Assembly: GCA_025774245.1 (NCBI GenBank)
Contig: JALGWI010000043.1
Location: forward strand, 1-33,119
Origin: a bacterium
Lineage (GTDB): Bacteria; Joyebacterota; Joyebacteria; Joyebacterales; Joyebacteraceae
Reading direction: 5' to 3'
Length of the DNA: 33,119 nt
The notes beneath the pieces were generated by a model. The model was not told the origin of the DNA. It saw nothing but the letters and a program-made list of their open reading frames with translations, and searched no databases. The position numbers were made by a program, and so were the translations under genes. Shown piece by piece: positions 1 through 6,648 of this stretch (positions within the stretch are counted from its first letter, which is position 1; every line of letters starts with the position of its first letter).

Positions 1-702
1 GAGTCCGGCTACGGGATCTCGCCGAGGCACGGGTGCAGTACGGCTACCGGCGGCTGCATGTGCTCTTGCGCCGCGAAGGATGGCACGTCAACGCGAAGCG
101 GGTCTACCGGCTCTATGATCAGGAGGGCCTGGCGTTGCGTACCAAGAAGCCCAAACGCCGCAGGAGCGCCGTAGCCCGTGTCGCCCAGCCTGAGCCGGTC
201 CGTCGCAACCAGGTCTGGAGCATGGACTTCGTGAGCGACGAGCTGGGCTGGGGCCATCGGTTCCGTGTGCTGACGTTAGTGGATCACTTCACCCGTAGTC
301 GGGATGAGCGGGCGGCGTGTCGCGGAGGTGCTGACCCGGCTGGGTGTGACCCACGGCCTGCCCGAAGTGATCCAGGTGGACAATGGCCCGGAGCTCACAT
401 CGAAGGCCCTGGACCAGTGGGCCTACGAGAACGGTGTCCGACTCGACTTCATCCGACCTGGTCGGCCTGTGGAGAACGCCTTTATCGAGAGCTTCAATGC
501 CAGCCTCAGGAGGGAGTGTCTGAATGTCCACTGGTTCGAGACGCTCGAGGAGGCTCGACTCAAGATCGAGCAGTGGAGAAGGGAGTACAACGAAGACCGA
601 CCGCACAGTTCCCTGGGTAATCTGACGCCCGTTGAGTATGCTCGAGAGCACGAACCAGAAGGGACCTCAGAAACGGAAGTACTAACCCCAGGCGTGGTCT
701 AG
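1..702 (+). pseudogene. IS3-family transposase OrfB, 5'-truncated by the window edge and frameshifted
   Basis: This is the DDE integrase-type transposase of an IS3-family insertion sequence. The first frame is open from the window edge (codons from base 3, YGYRRLHVLLRREGW) and carries the first catalytic Asp in WSMDFVSD. It reaches LVDHFTR near base 297. The catalytic core resumes in another frame at 304 (MSGRRVAEVLTRLGV), with the second Asp in VDNGPE and the Glu in ENAFIESFN, and ends after the usual PHSSLGNLTPVEYA tail. Only about seven bases separate the two parts, where family members normally have roughly ten residues, so a small deletion has broken the frame. The element is dead as read. 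An IS3-type terminal repeat candidate follows at 744-773. The family assignment is secure; the subgroup was not determined. Confidence 0.85.
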
Positions 703-743
703 AAAAGCGGGGCGGGCCCACAGCAGCTGCACCCTACCTCTAG

Positions 744-773
744 AAGTGGTACAACTACCGGGGGCAGACGGTC
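744..773 (+). repeat. Candidate right terminal inverted repeat of the IS3 remnant
   Basis: The stretch after the transposase stop ends in GGGGGCAGACGGTCA. Read inward on the other strand it begins TGACCGTCTGCCCCC, the TGAcC...CCCC form common at IS3-family ends. The matching left end lies outside the window, so the boundary cannot be confirmed from an inverted partner or a target duplication. Confidence 0.35.
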
Positions 774-806
774 ACCCGTTCTGCTACGGGGCAGGGTCTC
801 ATAGGA

Positions 807-1073
807 ATGGCCGTCGCGTCGATCGCGACCTCGGACTGCAGTGCTGACATACGAACCACAGGGTACCTCGAAGTCGAGCGCGCAAGTGTGATTAGCGTGA
901 TTATGAGTGAGTCGGCCCAAGGCTTGCACCCGGGAATCCTCCGAGTGGAGGAGCAGCCTCCCGCGTGGCACGCAGGGATCGACCCGGGCTATCCGATAGT
1001 AGCCGTAGACGGCCAGGAGACGTGCATCCCTCATCCTGTGAGCTTGGACCTCGCCCTGAGTGTGGGCGACTAA
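807..1073 (+). CDS. Doubtful 88-residue ORF with a weak PDZ-like segment
   Basis: This short open frame lies in an otherwise gene-free stretch (774-1059) between the IS3 remnant and the phosphatase gene. The segment AGIDPGYPIVAVDGQE resembles the carboxylate-binding core of a PDZ domain (AGIxxGDxIVxVNG). There is no convincing ribosome binding site, and the frame overlaps the annotated phosphatase start by 14 bases. It may be a fragment of a larger PDZ gene broken by the IS, or chance. I see nothing else in this interval. Confidence 0.15.
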   Translation: MAVASIATSDCSADIRTTGYLEVERASVISVIMSESAQGLHPGILRVEEQPPAWHAGIDPGYPIVAVDGQETCIPHPVSLDLALSVGD

Positions 1074-3054
1074 GAGGCTACGGACAAGTGTGAGAGCGAC
1101 AACAAACAGCGGTAGGCACTTCCGACACCCTCCCGCGACCTCTGGTGCGGGGCGACGTGGTGCCGTGCACACCCTCCTCGTGGCCGGGCTCATCTCATCA
1201 GTGTTCACGATCACGACTGTTCGGCTCGCAAGTCCCCTCACCATCGACGAGCCCCTCACGGCGCTAGCACTCTTCGTCGTTGCGCCGACCGTGTTGATCA
1301 TCCTACTCGGCCTCGTCCGGCCATTCGTCGGCGGCACCGTGGCCGCAGCGCTCCCTTTCGCGTGGTTGGCCATCATAGTCGGCCCTGGCGATCCGGTAAC
1401 GCTCTGGCTTCTTCCCGTCGCTTGCGCCGTGGTCCTGGGAGCGATGTTCAGACATAGGCTCCGGCGCGAGGCCGCGCGCGCGGTCGCCGCAGCCTGTGCG
1501 GGCGCCCTGGCGATCGCACTCCTGCTCCCGCAGCCCGGAGCGCCACGTGACGGTACCCGCACGGTGCTCATTGGCATCGACGGAGCCTCCTGGCAGTGCG
1601 TCGACGCGGGCATCGCAGCCGGCCGCATGCCTAACATCGAGCGCCTTCTCGAGAAAGGACATCGCGCGAGGCTTCGTTCGCTCCCGTCCATGCTCTCCCC
1701 TCAGGTGTGGAGCGCCATCGCGACCGGCTGCCCTCCCGAGGTCAGCGGGATCTACGGCTGGGCCCATTCACAGGCCGACTTCCGAGTCGGGCGCGTCTGG
1801 GAGCGGATGTGGATCGACGGCCGCACGGCGGGAACCTGCGGCTGGTACTTCACATGGCCGCCACCGGACGGTCTTTCCGCAGGAGACTTCGTGGTTCCGA
1901 GCACTCTTGCACCTGACTGCTCGGCTCTCCCGCCGAACTGCGGCTTCTTCTGGGAGATGTGGGCGAGACACAGCGGGCGGGGGACCAGCAGCGCAACGCA
2001 GGTCACCGGCCTGCTGAACGCGCTGCGCAGCGGAGTGCGGCTCTCGACGTTGCGGAGAGGCTTCTTCGTGCTCGCCGGCGGATCCGGCGATGATCTGCTG
2101 GACATCGATCGCGTCTGGAAGAGGCGGCAGATATCGGCGGCGATACAAGGCGACATGTTCTCCGAGCTTCTCAGGAGTCGCCGACCCGAGCTGGGGGTCG
2201 TCCTCTTCAATCAGATCGACAAGGTGAGTCACCTGTACTGGAAGTACAGGGAGCCGAACGCGTTCCCCGACGTGACCCCGGAGGAGGCTCAGCGGCTGGG
2301 CTCGACTGTAGAGCTTCTCTACGCGGAGGCTGACCGCTGCGTCGGCAAGATCTTGAGAGCGCTCCCGGACGAGGCCAACGTGGTCATCGTGTCGGACCAC
2401 GGGTTCCGGCCGGCAGTGCGCAAGGTCATGGGGCGCTTCTGCAGGATCCGGGCCGAGGCGCTCATCCAGGCTCTTGACGCCCACGAGATCATCCTTGGCA
2501 CGAACCTCGACCGGAAGGTGTATCTCGAGATCGTCTCGGGAACCGAAGTGGAGCGGGAGGAGACGATCCGCAGACTCGAGTCGGTGCTCACGGACGCCCA
2601 CATCGACGGGGAGGATTCCGGCGTCTTCACTGTCGCGCGTGAGGGCAACGTCCTGGAACTGGAGATCGCTCCGAGAAACGAGGTTCCTGAGGTCGCGAGC
2701 ATCATCCTCGCCGACCGCGAATACGGGTTCGACTCCCTCATCGCGGCACGCCTGGAGGCACGGTTCTCCGGGGAGCACGCGCTCGACGGGGTCTACTTGC
2801 ATGCGGGCCCGATGGCCGCGTTCGCGGCGAAGACCGATTCGCTGAACGTCCTCGATGTCGCCCCGACCGTGGCGGCCATCCTGGGGCTGCCCATGTCGAC
2901 GCTGTGGACCGGCCGCCCGGCATTCGATGAGACGGCGCCCGTGCGACTCGAGTACGGCGAGTACCCGCCACCGACCGCCCTCTCGTCCATGCGGAGGGGC
3001 GCGCCGGACGAGACGCTGAAGGAAGAGCTCAGATCGCTCGGATACGTCGAGTAG
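1060..3054 (+). CDS. Membrane-anchored alkaline phosphatase-superfamily phosphodiesterase
   Basis: This is a type I phosphodiesterase/nucleotide pyrophosphatase-like member of the alkaline phosphatase superfamily, which hydrolyses phosphate esters with two metal ions. Residues ~35-160 hold about four hydrophobic helices. The catalytic domain starts at TVLIGIDGASWQCVDAG (first metal-binding Asp). LSPQVWSAIATG places Ser where the family usually has the Thr nucleophile. FNQIDKVSHLYWKY supplies the Asp and His, and NVVIVSDHGF the Asp-His pair. The C-terminus ends in EELRSLGYVE, a tail common in sulfatase-like proteins of FCB-type candidate phyla. The gene stands alone between two IS3 remnants. 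The GTG at 1060 is the longest start; later GTG codons near 1090 and 1165 are possible and no strong ribosome binding site decides. The substrate is unknown. Confidence 0.8.
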   Translation: MWATKRLRTSVRATTNSGRHFRHPPATSGAGRRGAVHTLLVAGLISSVFTITTVRLASPLTIDEPLTALALFVVAPTVLIILLGLVRPFVGGTVAAALPFAWLAIIVGPGDPVTLWLLPVACAVVLGAMFRHRLRREAARAVAAACAGALAIALLLPQPGAPRDGTRTVLIGIDGASWQCVDAGIAAGRMPNIERLLEKGHRARLRSLPSMLSPQVWSAIATGCPPEVSGIYGWAHSQADFRVGRVWERMWIDGRTAGTCGWYFTWPPPDGLSAGDFVVPSTLAPDCSALPPNCGFFWEMWARHSGRGTSSATQVTGLLNALRSGVRLSTLRRGFFVLAGGSGDDLLDIDRVWKRRQISAAIQGDMFSELLRSRRPELGVVLFNQIDKVSHLYWKYREPNAFPDVTPEEAQRLGSTVELLYAEADRCVGKILRALPDEANVVIVSDHGFRPAVRKVMGRFCRIRAEALIQALDAHEIILGTNLDRKVYLEIVSGTEVEREETIRRLESVLTDAHIDGEDSGVFTVAREGNVLELEIAPRNEVPEVASIILADREYGFDSLIAARLEARFSGEHALDGVYLHAGPMAAFAAKTDSLNVLDVAPTVAAILGLPMSTLWTGRPAFDETAPVRLEYGEYPPPTALSSMRRGAPDETLKEELRSLGYVE

Positions 3055-3112
3055 CCCGGAGGACGCGAGGATTCTCTCGTTCTGTCTAGCCAGCACAGAG
3101 GTGACGGTTCAC

Positions 3113-3241
3113 TCATGGGCTCCCGGGCTCTATGTACAGTGTCTGAACACCCACACGCTCCACCGCCCGCCGCCGACGGTAGTACGTCTGCTCCCCGAAC
3201 CCCAGCACATCACTCGGACGGCAACTCGGCCTGGTGAGCCT
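3113..3241 (-). pseudogene. Scrambled IS3-type debris (OrfA-like plus OrfB-like snippets)
   Basis: In frame after the OrfA stop, the minus strand reads DVLGFGEQTYYRRRR and then AVERVGVQTLYIEPGSP before a stop at 3113-3115. The first part resembles the helix-turn-helix of an IS3 OrfA (LGVSEQTYYRWRRE). The second resembles the DDE region of an OrfB (GVxTLYIEPGSPWENGY). Their direct joining implies an internal deletion of a second IS3-type element. This is recognition by motif only; the fragments are short. Confidence 0.45.
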
Positions 3242-3553
3242 TCACGAACCGGAGCCCTTCTTGGGGTCTGAGTCGGTCTCCTTGGCGAACCAGACCGCGG
3301 CCTTTTTGGGGATCTCGCGCTCCACGCGCAGAGTCTTGTTCTCGCGGCGAAGACGCCCCAACTCCTCGCGCTCGGCGGTGGCCAGGCCGTCAGCCCGGCG
3401 GCCCTCGTCCAGATCGGCTTGCTTGACCCAGGCGCGGATCGTCTGGGCCGAAGGTCCGAACTCCTTGGCAAGGCTCTCGGGGGAGCGACCGGAGCGGGCC
3501 AGCTCCACCAGCTCCTTCTTGAACTCAGGTGGGTAGAATGGTCTCGGCATCAC
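3242..3553 (-). pseudogene. IS3-family transposase OrfA, orphaned
   Basis: This is a 103-residue OrfA, the DNA-binding subunit of an IS3-type transposase. The N-terminal part (YPPEFKKELVELARSG through FGPSAQTIRAWVKQAD) is a helix-turn-helix. The C-terminal part (LGRLRRENKTLRVEREIPKKAAVWFAKE) is the leucine-rich coiled coil that normally leads into OrfB by programmed frameshifting. The frame is intact and near full length, but the expected OrfB is missing and replaced by debris at 3113-3241, so it cannot mobilise itself. It is on the strand opposite to the OrfB remnant at the window start, so the two do not form one element. Confidence 0.8.
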
Positions 3554-3564
3554 GGACCCCCTTC

Positions 3565-3602
3565 GCTACCATGGTAGCATGGTGTCCGTTACACCGGGTC
3601 AA
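3565..3602 (-). repeat. Left-end region of the IS3 OrfA element with a 14-bp palindrome
   Basis: Just upstream of the OrfA start is a perfect palindrome GCTACCATGGTAGC (3565-3578). It is followed by a sequence that reads on the minus strand TTGACCCGGTGTAACGGACA, the kind of TGA-led end expected for an IS3-type left terminal repeat. The partner right end is gone. The palindrome may be part of the transposase promoter or chance. Confidence 0.4.
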
Positions 3603-3614
3603 CTCCACAGCTTC

Positions 3615-4115
3615 CTACGTGAAAATGATCTCTGAGCCGGCTGACAGCTGGTAGAACTCGCCAACGGTCAGGACCTTCTCAACCTCGTCGCAGAAGTCTT
3701 CCGGCTTGAGGTGGAACATGTCGACCGTGGCCTTGCAGGCGTACAGGCGGCCGCCGGCGTCATGGATCATCTCCAGGAACTCGGGGATGGGCGGGATGTC
3801 GAGCTGCTCCATCTCCTTCATCATCATCTTCGTCGCGAATGTCGACATCCCCGGAATCGCACCGATGATGGTCGGGAGCAGTATGCCTTTGGCGTCCGGG
3901 ACCCGCATGGCGGGATTGCCGACGGTAGCGATCTTGATCTTCTCATTGAACTTCTTGAGGATGGCGTAGAGACCGAAGAACGTGAAGAAGATCGAGGCCT
4001 CAATGCCCTCCATTCGCGCCCCGTTGGCCATGATGAGGGCCGGGTAGATGCCCTCCAGCGACCCCTTGGAGCACACGATGGACACGCTCTTGATCTTGCC
4101 GTCTGCTTCCGACAT
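3615..4115 (-). CDS. DsrE2-like sulfur-carrier protein (DsrE/DsrF/DrsH family)
   Basis: This 166-residue protein of the DsrE/F/H-like family is a cytoplasmic or membrane-associated sulfurtransferase that passes persulfide sulfur between partners. The N-terminal strand-loop holds a Cys in VSIVCSKGSLEGIYPALIMA. It is followed by the typical hydrophobic helix EASIFFTFFGLYAILKK. A second conserved Cys lies in GGRLYACKATVDMF near residue 127, the position used for sulfur transfer in DsrE2-type proteins. It is the last gene of a four-gene minus-strand operon, 19 bases after the DsrC-like gene. The context supports a role in moving sulfane sulfur produced by the flavoprotein. The family call is firm; the exact partner is inferred. 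Confidence 0.85.
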   Translation of the reverse strand: MSEADGKIKSVSIVCSKGSLEGIYPALIMANGARMEGIEASIFFTFFGLYAILKKFNEKIKIATVGNPAMRVPDAKGILLPTIIGAIPGMSTFATKMMMKEMEQLDIPPIPEFLEMIHDAGGRLYACKATVDMFHLKPEDFCDEVEKVLTVGEFYQLSAGSEIIFT

Positions 4116-4134
4116 GAGGAGATCTCCTGTTCTG

Positions 4135-4452
4135 CTAGATGCAACTCGCGGGCTTCGGCAGCCCCGCGATCTTGGTCGACTTCTTCAGCGGGCCGTCCGG
4201 GAAGAGCGCGTACAGCTCCTTGGTCGGAATGTCCCCCGTCTTCTTGATGCGGCGGATGCTGGGCACCTGACCCTGCTCGGCGGTGTCCTTCCGCAGGAAG
4301 TCGATCACCTTCCAGTGCTCGTCGGTCATCGGGCCTATCCCCAGCTCGGCCGCGATGGCCTCGCCGATGGCGCGCGTCCACTGACCGGGGTCGGTCAGGT
4401 AACCCTCTTCGTTCACGTCCACGGTGACGCCTGCGATCTCTGCGCTCGGCAT
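4135..4452 (-). CDS. DsrC/TusE-family sulfur relay protein with a single C-terminal Cys
   Basis: This 105-residue DsrC/TusE-type protein is a small carrier that binds sulfur on a flexible C-terminal arm. Recognisable parts are the N-terminal GVTVDVNEEGYLTDPGQW, the DEHWKVIDFLR helix, and the arm ending GLPKPASCI. The penultimate Cys (CysA) is present. The second Cys of true DsrC, eleven residues earlier in the family pattern CKVAGLPKPTGC, is Thr here (TKIAGLPKPASC). It should therefore carry a persulfide like TusE-type or DsrC-like relatives rather than form the DsrC trisulfide. The ATG at 4452 matches the family N-terminus. It lies 17 bases after the flavoprotein gene in the same operon. Confidence 0.9.
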   Translation of the reverse strand: MPSAEIAGVTVDVNEEGYLTDPGQWTRAIGEAIAAELGIGPMTDEHWKVIDFLRKDTAEQGQVPSIRRIKKTGDIPTKELYALFPDGPLKKSTKIAGLPKPASCI

Positions 4453-4469
4453 GTGTCTCAAGCTCCTCT

Positions 4470-5717
4470 CTAGTTCCCGATCCTCTTCCCCACCATGGAC
4501 ATCTTCGTGCTGATGCCCGGCATGGGGTGTCCCTTCAGAAGCAGGTTCCAGTAGATCCATCGAAATGCGAGTTTGCCCATGTGGTTGAGCCGCGTCTCCT
4601 TCAAGAGCTTGAACGGTCCCACCACCGGCAGCGGGAAGGCTCCCTCCGTCGGTTCGATCTCATAGTTGAAGTCGATAAGGAAGGCCTTGCCGTGTCCCGA
4701 CTCGATGAAGCAGTTCGCATGCCCGTCGAACCCGGGATCCAGCGGCTGCCCGGCGATGTAGCGCTGGATGTTCTCGGTCAGCACGTCCGCCTGGAAGTGA
4801 GCCACGGAACCGGCCTTGGAACTCGGCAGGTTCGTCGCGTCACCGATCACGAACACGTTCTCGTGCGCCTTCGACTGCAAGGTCTGCGGGTCGGTGGGAA
4901 CGAAATTGAGTTCGTCGCCCAGCCCCGAACGCTCGATGCAGGGATCACCCATGTTCGTGGGAACAGTGACCAGCAGGTCGTACTCGATCTCCCTCTCATC
5001 GTAGGAGATGAGCTTCTTGCTCTCGGAGTCGATGCGCTCGCACATGAAGTCCGGAACGAACTCGATCCGCCTGTCGTCCAGCATGTCCCCGAGCACGACC
5101 GCGCAGTTGTGCTTGGTGAAGGCCTCGGAGAGGGGCGAGACGTACCGGATCTCCGTCTGTTCGCGGACGCCCTGTCTGGTGAGGAAGGCCTCCGCCAGGA
5201 GCGTGAACTCGAGAGGGGCCACCGGGCACTTGATCGGCATCTCGTTCAGGTGCACGACCAGCTTGCCGCCCTTCCAGCCCTTGAGACGCTCGCGCAGCGC
5301 CTTGGCGCCCTCAATCGTGTAGAAGTCGAAGATGTCGCGCCGCCATGCATCTCCCAGCATCCCCTCGGTCTCATCGGGCACGATCTTGGCCCCCGTGGCG
5401 ATGATCAGGATGTCGTACGCGAGCTTGTCGCCGTTCTTGAGGTGGACTTCGTTGTCGTCGGCCGCGATGCGATCGATCCCCTCCTGCATATGCGTGACGC
5501 CCTTGGGGATGAAGGCGGTCTTCGGCTTGCAGACGTCCTTCTCGTCGTACGTTCCGAAGGGTATGAACAGGAACCCCGGCTGGTAGTAGTGGGTGGAGTG
5601 CTCGTCGACGATCGTCAGCGCCCACTCGTTCCCGTCGAGCTTCCGAACGAGGTGGTTGGCCATCATGGTTCCGGCGGTGCCGGCGCCGAGTATTACGAGC
5701 TGCTTCACGGGGCGCAT
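4470..5717 (-). CDS. Sulfide:quinone oxidoreductase-like FAD flavoprotein
   Basis: This 415-residue pyridine-nucleotide-disulfide-type flavoprotein is most like sulfide:quinone oxidoreductases, which oxidise sulfide to sulfane sulfur and pass electrons to quinone at the membrane. LVILGAGTAGTMMANHL is the FAD-binding Rossmann motif, and YDILIIATGAKIVP is the second dinucleotide motif. NVFVIGDATNLPSSKAG is the C-terminal FAD contact typical of the family. Candidate redox cysteines are in EMPIKCPVAPLEF and GHANCFIESG. The tail is amphipathic (KLAFRWIYWNLLLKG) as in membrane-bound SQR. It follows the ArsR-type gene by three bases and precedes the DsrC-like gene. The subtype (SQR, or a related reductase feeding DsrC) is not certain. 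Confidence 0.85.
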   Translation of the reverse strand: MRPVKQLVILGAGTAGTMMANHLVRKLDGNEWALTIVDEHSTHYYQPGFLFIPFGTYDEKDVCKPKTAFIPKGVTHMQEGIDRIAADDNEVHLKNGDKLAYDILIIATGAKIVPDETEGMLGDAWRRDIFDFYTIEGAKALRERLKGWKGGKLVVHLNEMPIKCPVAPLEFTLLAEAFLTRQGVREQTEIRYVSPLSEAFTKHNCAVVLGDMLDDRRIEFVPDFMCERIDSESKKLISYDEREIEYDLLVTVPTNMGDPCIERSGLGDELNFVPTDPQTLQSKAHENVFVIGDATNLPSSKAGSVAHFQADVLTENIQRYIAGQPLDPGFDGHANCFIESGHGKAFLIDFNYEIEPTEGAFPLPVVGPFKLLKETRLNHMGKLAFRWIYWNLLLKGHPMPGISTKMSMVGKRIGN

Positions 5718-5720
5718 CTC

Positions 5721-6041
5721 CTATGCGAATCGTTTGTCGATGAACTCGATGAGCTCGGCCAGTCTGCGGTCACGAAGATGGTAGATGATGCGCTGCTTCT
5801 CCCGGGTCTTCTCCACCACGCCGGCCAGCGTCAGGATCCGAAGCTGCTGCGAGACGTTGCTGAGCTTCCCTGTCTGAATCGTGTCGACGATCTCGGTAAC
5901 ACAGAAGTCCCCCTCCGCCAGCATGCAGAGGATGCGGAAGCGGGTCTTGTTGGACAGGAGCGAGAAGGTGTCGATCACACGCCGACACGCATCGTCGCCG
6001 TCCGCAAAGCGCTTCTTGATCTGTGCGATCGTTCGGCTCAT
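5721..6041 (-). CDS. ArsR/SmtB-family transcriptional regulator of the sulfur operon
   Basis: This 106-residue winged-helix repressor has a typical ArsR core: LLSNKTRFRILCMLAEGDFCVTEIVDTI, then a recognition helix around LSNVSQQLRILTLAGVV and the wing REKQRIIYHL. Cys residues occur in DDACRRV, RILCML and DFCVTE, so thiol-based sensing of sulfide or persulfide (as in SqrR/BigR) or metal binding are both possible. The usual ELCVC metal motif is incomplete. It is the first gene of the operon and is preceded by a strong GGAGGAG ribosome binding site. It probably represses its own operon through the dyad at 6068-6092. Confidence 0.88.
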   Translation of the reverse strand: MSRTIAQIKKRFADGDDACRRVIDTFSLLSNKTRFRILCMLAEGDFCVTEIVDTIQTGKLSNVSQQLRILTLAGVVEKTREKQRIIYHLRDRRLAELIEFIDKRFA

Positions 6042-6067
6042 CGAAGTGCTCCTCCAAGACTACAATT

Positions 6068-6102
6068 ACTATTAAACTATCGGATTATCAGTAGGAAGTC
6101 AA
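6068..6102 (-). promoter_or_regulatory. Promoter with overlapping dyad operator for the sulfur operon
   Basis: Read on the minus strand, TTGACT (6097-6102) and TAGTTT (6074-6079) are separated by 17 bases, a plausible sigma-70-type promoter in an AT-rich island of a GC-rich region. Between and across them lies the imperfect dyad ACTnnTAAnC...GnTTAnnAGT (6068-6092; 7 of 12 base pairs symmetric). A dyad over the promoter is the usual position for ArsR-family repressors, and the arsR-like gene begins 27 bases downstream. Confidence 0.6.
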
Positions 6103-6212
6103 GCCCGAGTCCTATCCCCAGGACCGGCCCAGGCCTGCCCGTCTTCAGCGCTTTCCGGCGTTCAGTGGGGGGCAGCGGCAGGAAGGAGTACCTGAACCGA
6201 ACCTGGCCCACC

Positions 6213-6290
6213 ACGTCGTGAATAGCCACGTAGCGGGCCACCGCTACCAACGCGATGCGGACACCCGTCTCCTTGGAGGTGGGTGTTTGC
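6213..6290 (+). repeat. Array repeat copy 1: beta left half, tRNA-3'-end-like core, type I hairpin
   Basis: Core GGGCCACCGCTACCAA at 6235-6250. The left half (ACGTCGTGAATAGCCACGTAG) matches copy 8 with few changes. On the minus strand both encode RYxAIHDVxG after the core. The right half is the imperfect hairpin GACACCCGTCTCC / GGAGGTGGGTGTTT within 6257-6290, shared with copies 2, 4 and 7. To its right a serine-recombinase remnant reads directly into the hairpin. Confidence 0.75.
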
Positions 6291-6562
6291 ACGGAGGACG
6301 GCACGGGCGGACGGCCGAAGAGGTGCATCAGGATGTCGCCGGTGTCTGGCTCGAGTTCTGTCTCCTTCACGAACAGGCGCGTGAATCGCCGCCTCTCGTC
6401 TCGGGCCCCGACGGAGAGCACTATTGGCTCCGGTCGCGGGGCGGTCTGTTCTGGCCGAGCCAGGAGTTGAACAGCTGCCCGATCCCCTTGGTCACAGCAC
6501 CCTCTATGGCTTCCTTCGGGAATCCAACTGACTGAACCCGAATCAAAGTAAGCACAGCCCGA
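6291..6562 (-). pseudogene. Large serine recombinase remnant (zinc-ribbon/C-terminal pieces, internally deleted)
   Basis: Two fragments match the more complete recombinase piece at 15282-15812. KEAIEGAVTKGIGQLFNSW (about 6450-6550) corresponds to KEALETAVVEEIGHLFASW. RFTRLFVKETELEPDTGDI followed by LMHLF (about 6295-6375) corresponds to WVSLFMKRIEVDPDAGDI followed by LMHLF. They are in different frames and the coiled-coil between them is missing, so the gene is broken. The catalytic domain is absent. The 3' end runs into the type I hairpin of repeat copy 1, as at copy 4. Confidence 0.6.
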
Positions 6563-6648
6563 GCCTGCCCGAGGCGATTTCGGGTGGTCACCGGGCAAGC
6601 AGTGCGCAGGAGCGCCAGCGTCGGTGAGGGAGAGAACCAGGAGAGGCG

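Noticed and set aside
4527-6221. Plus-strand 564-residue open frame
   Set aside because: It is antisense to the SQR-like and ArsR-type genes, whose motifs are unmistakable; the open frame is a by-product of GC-rich codon use.
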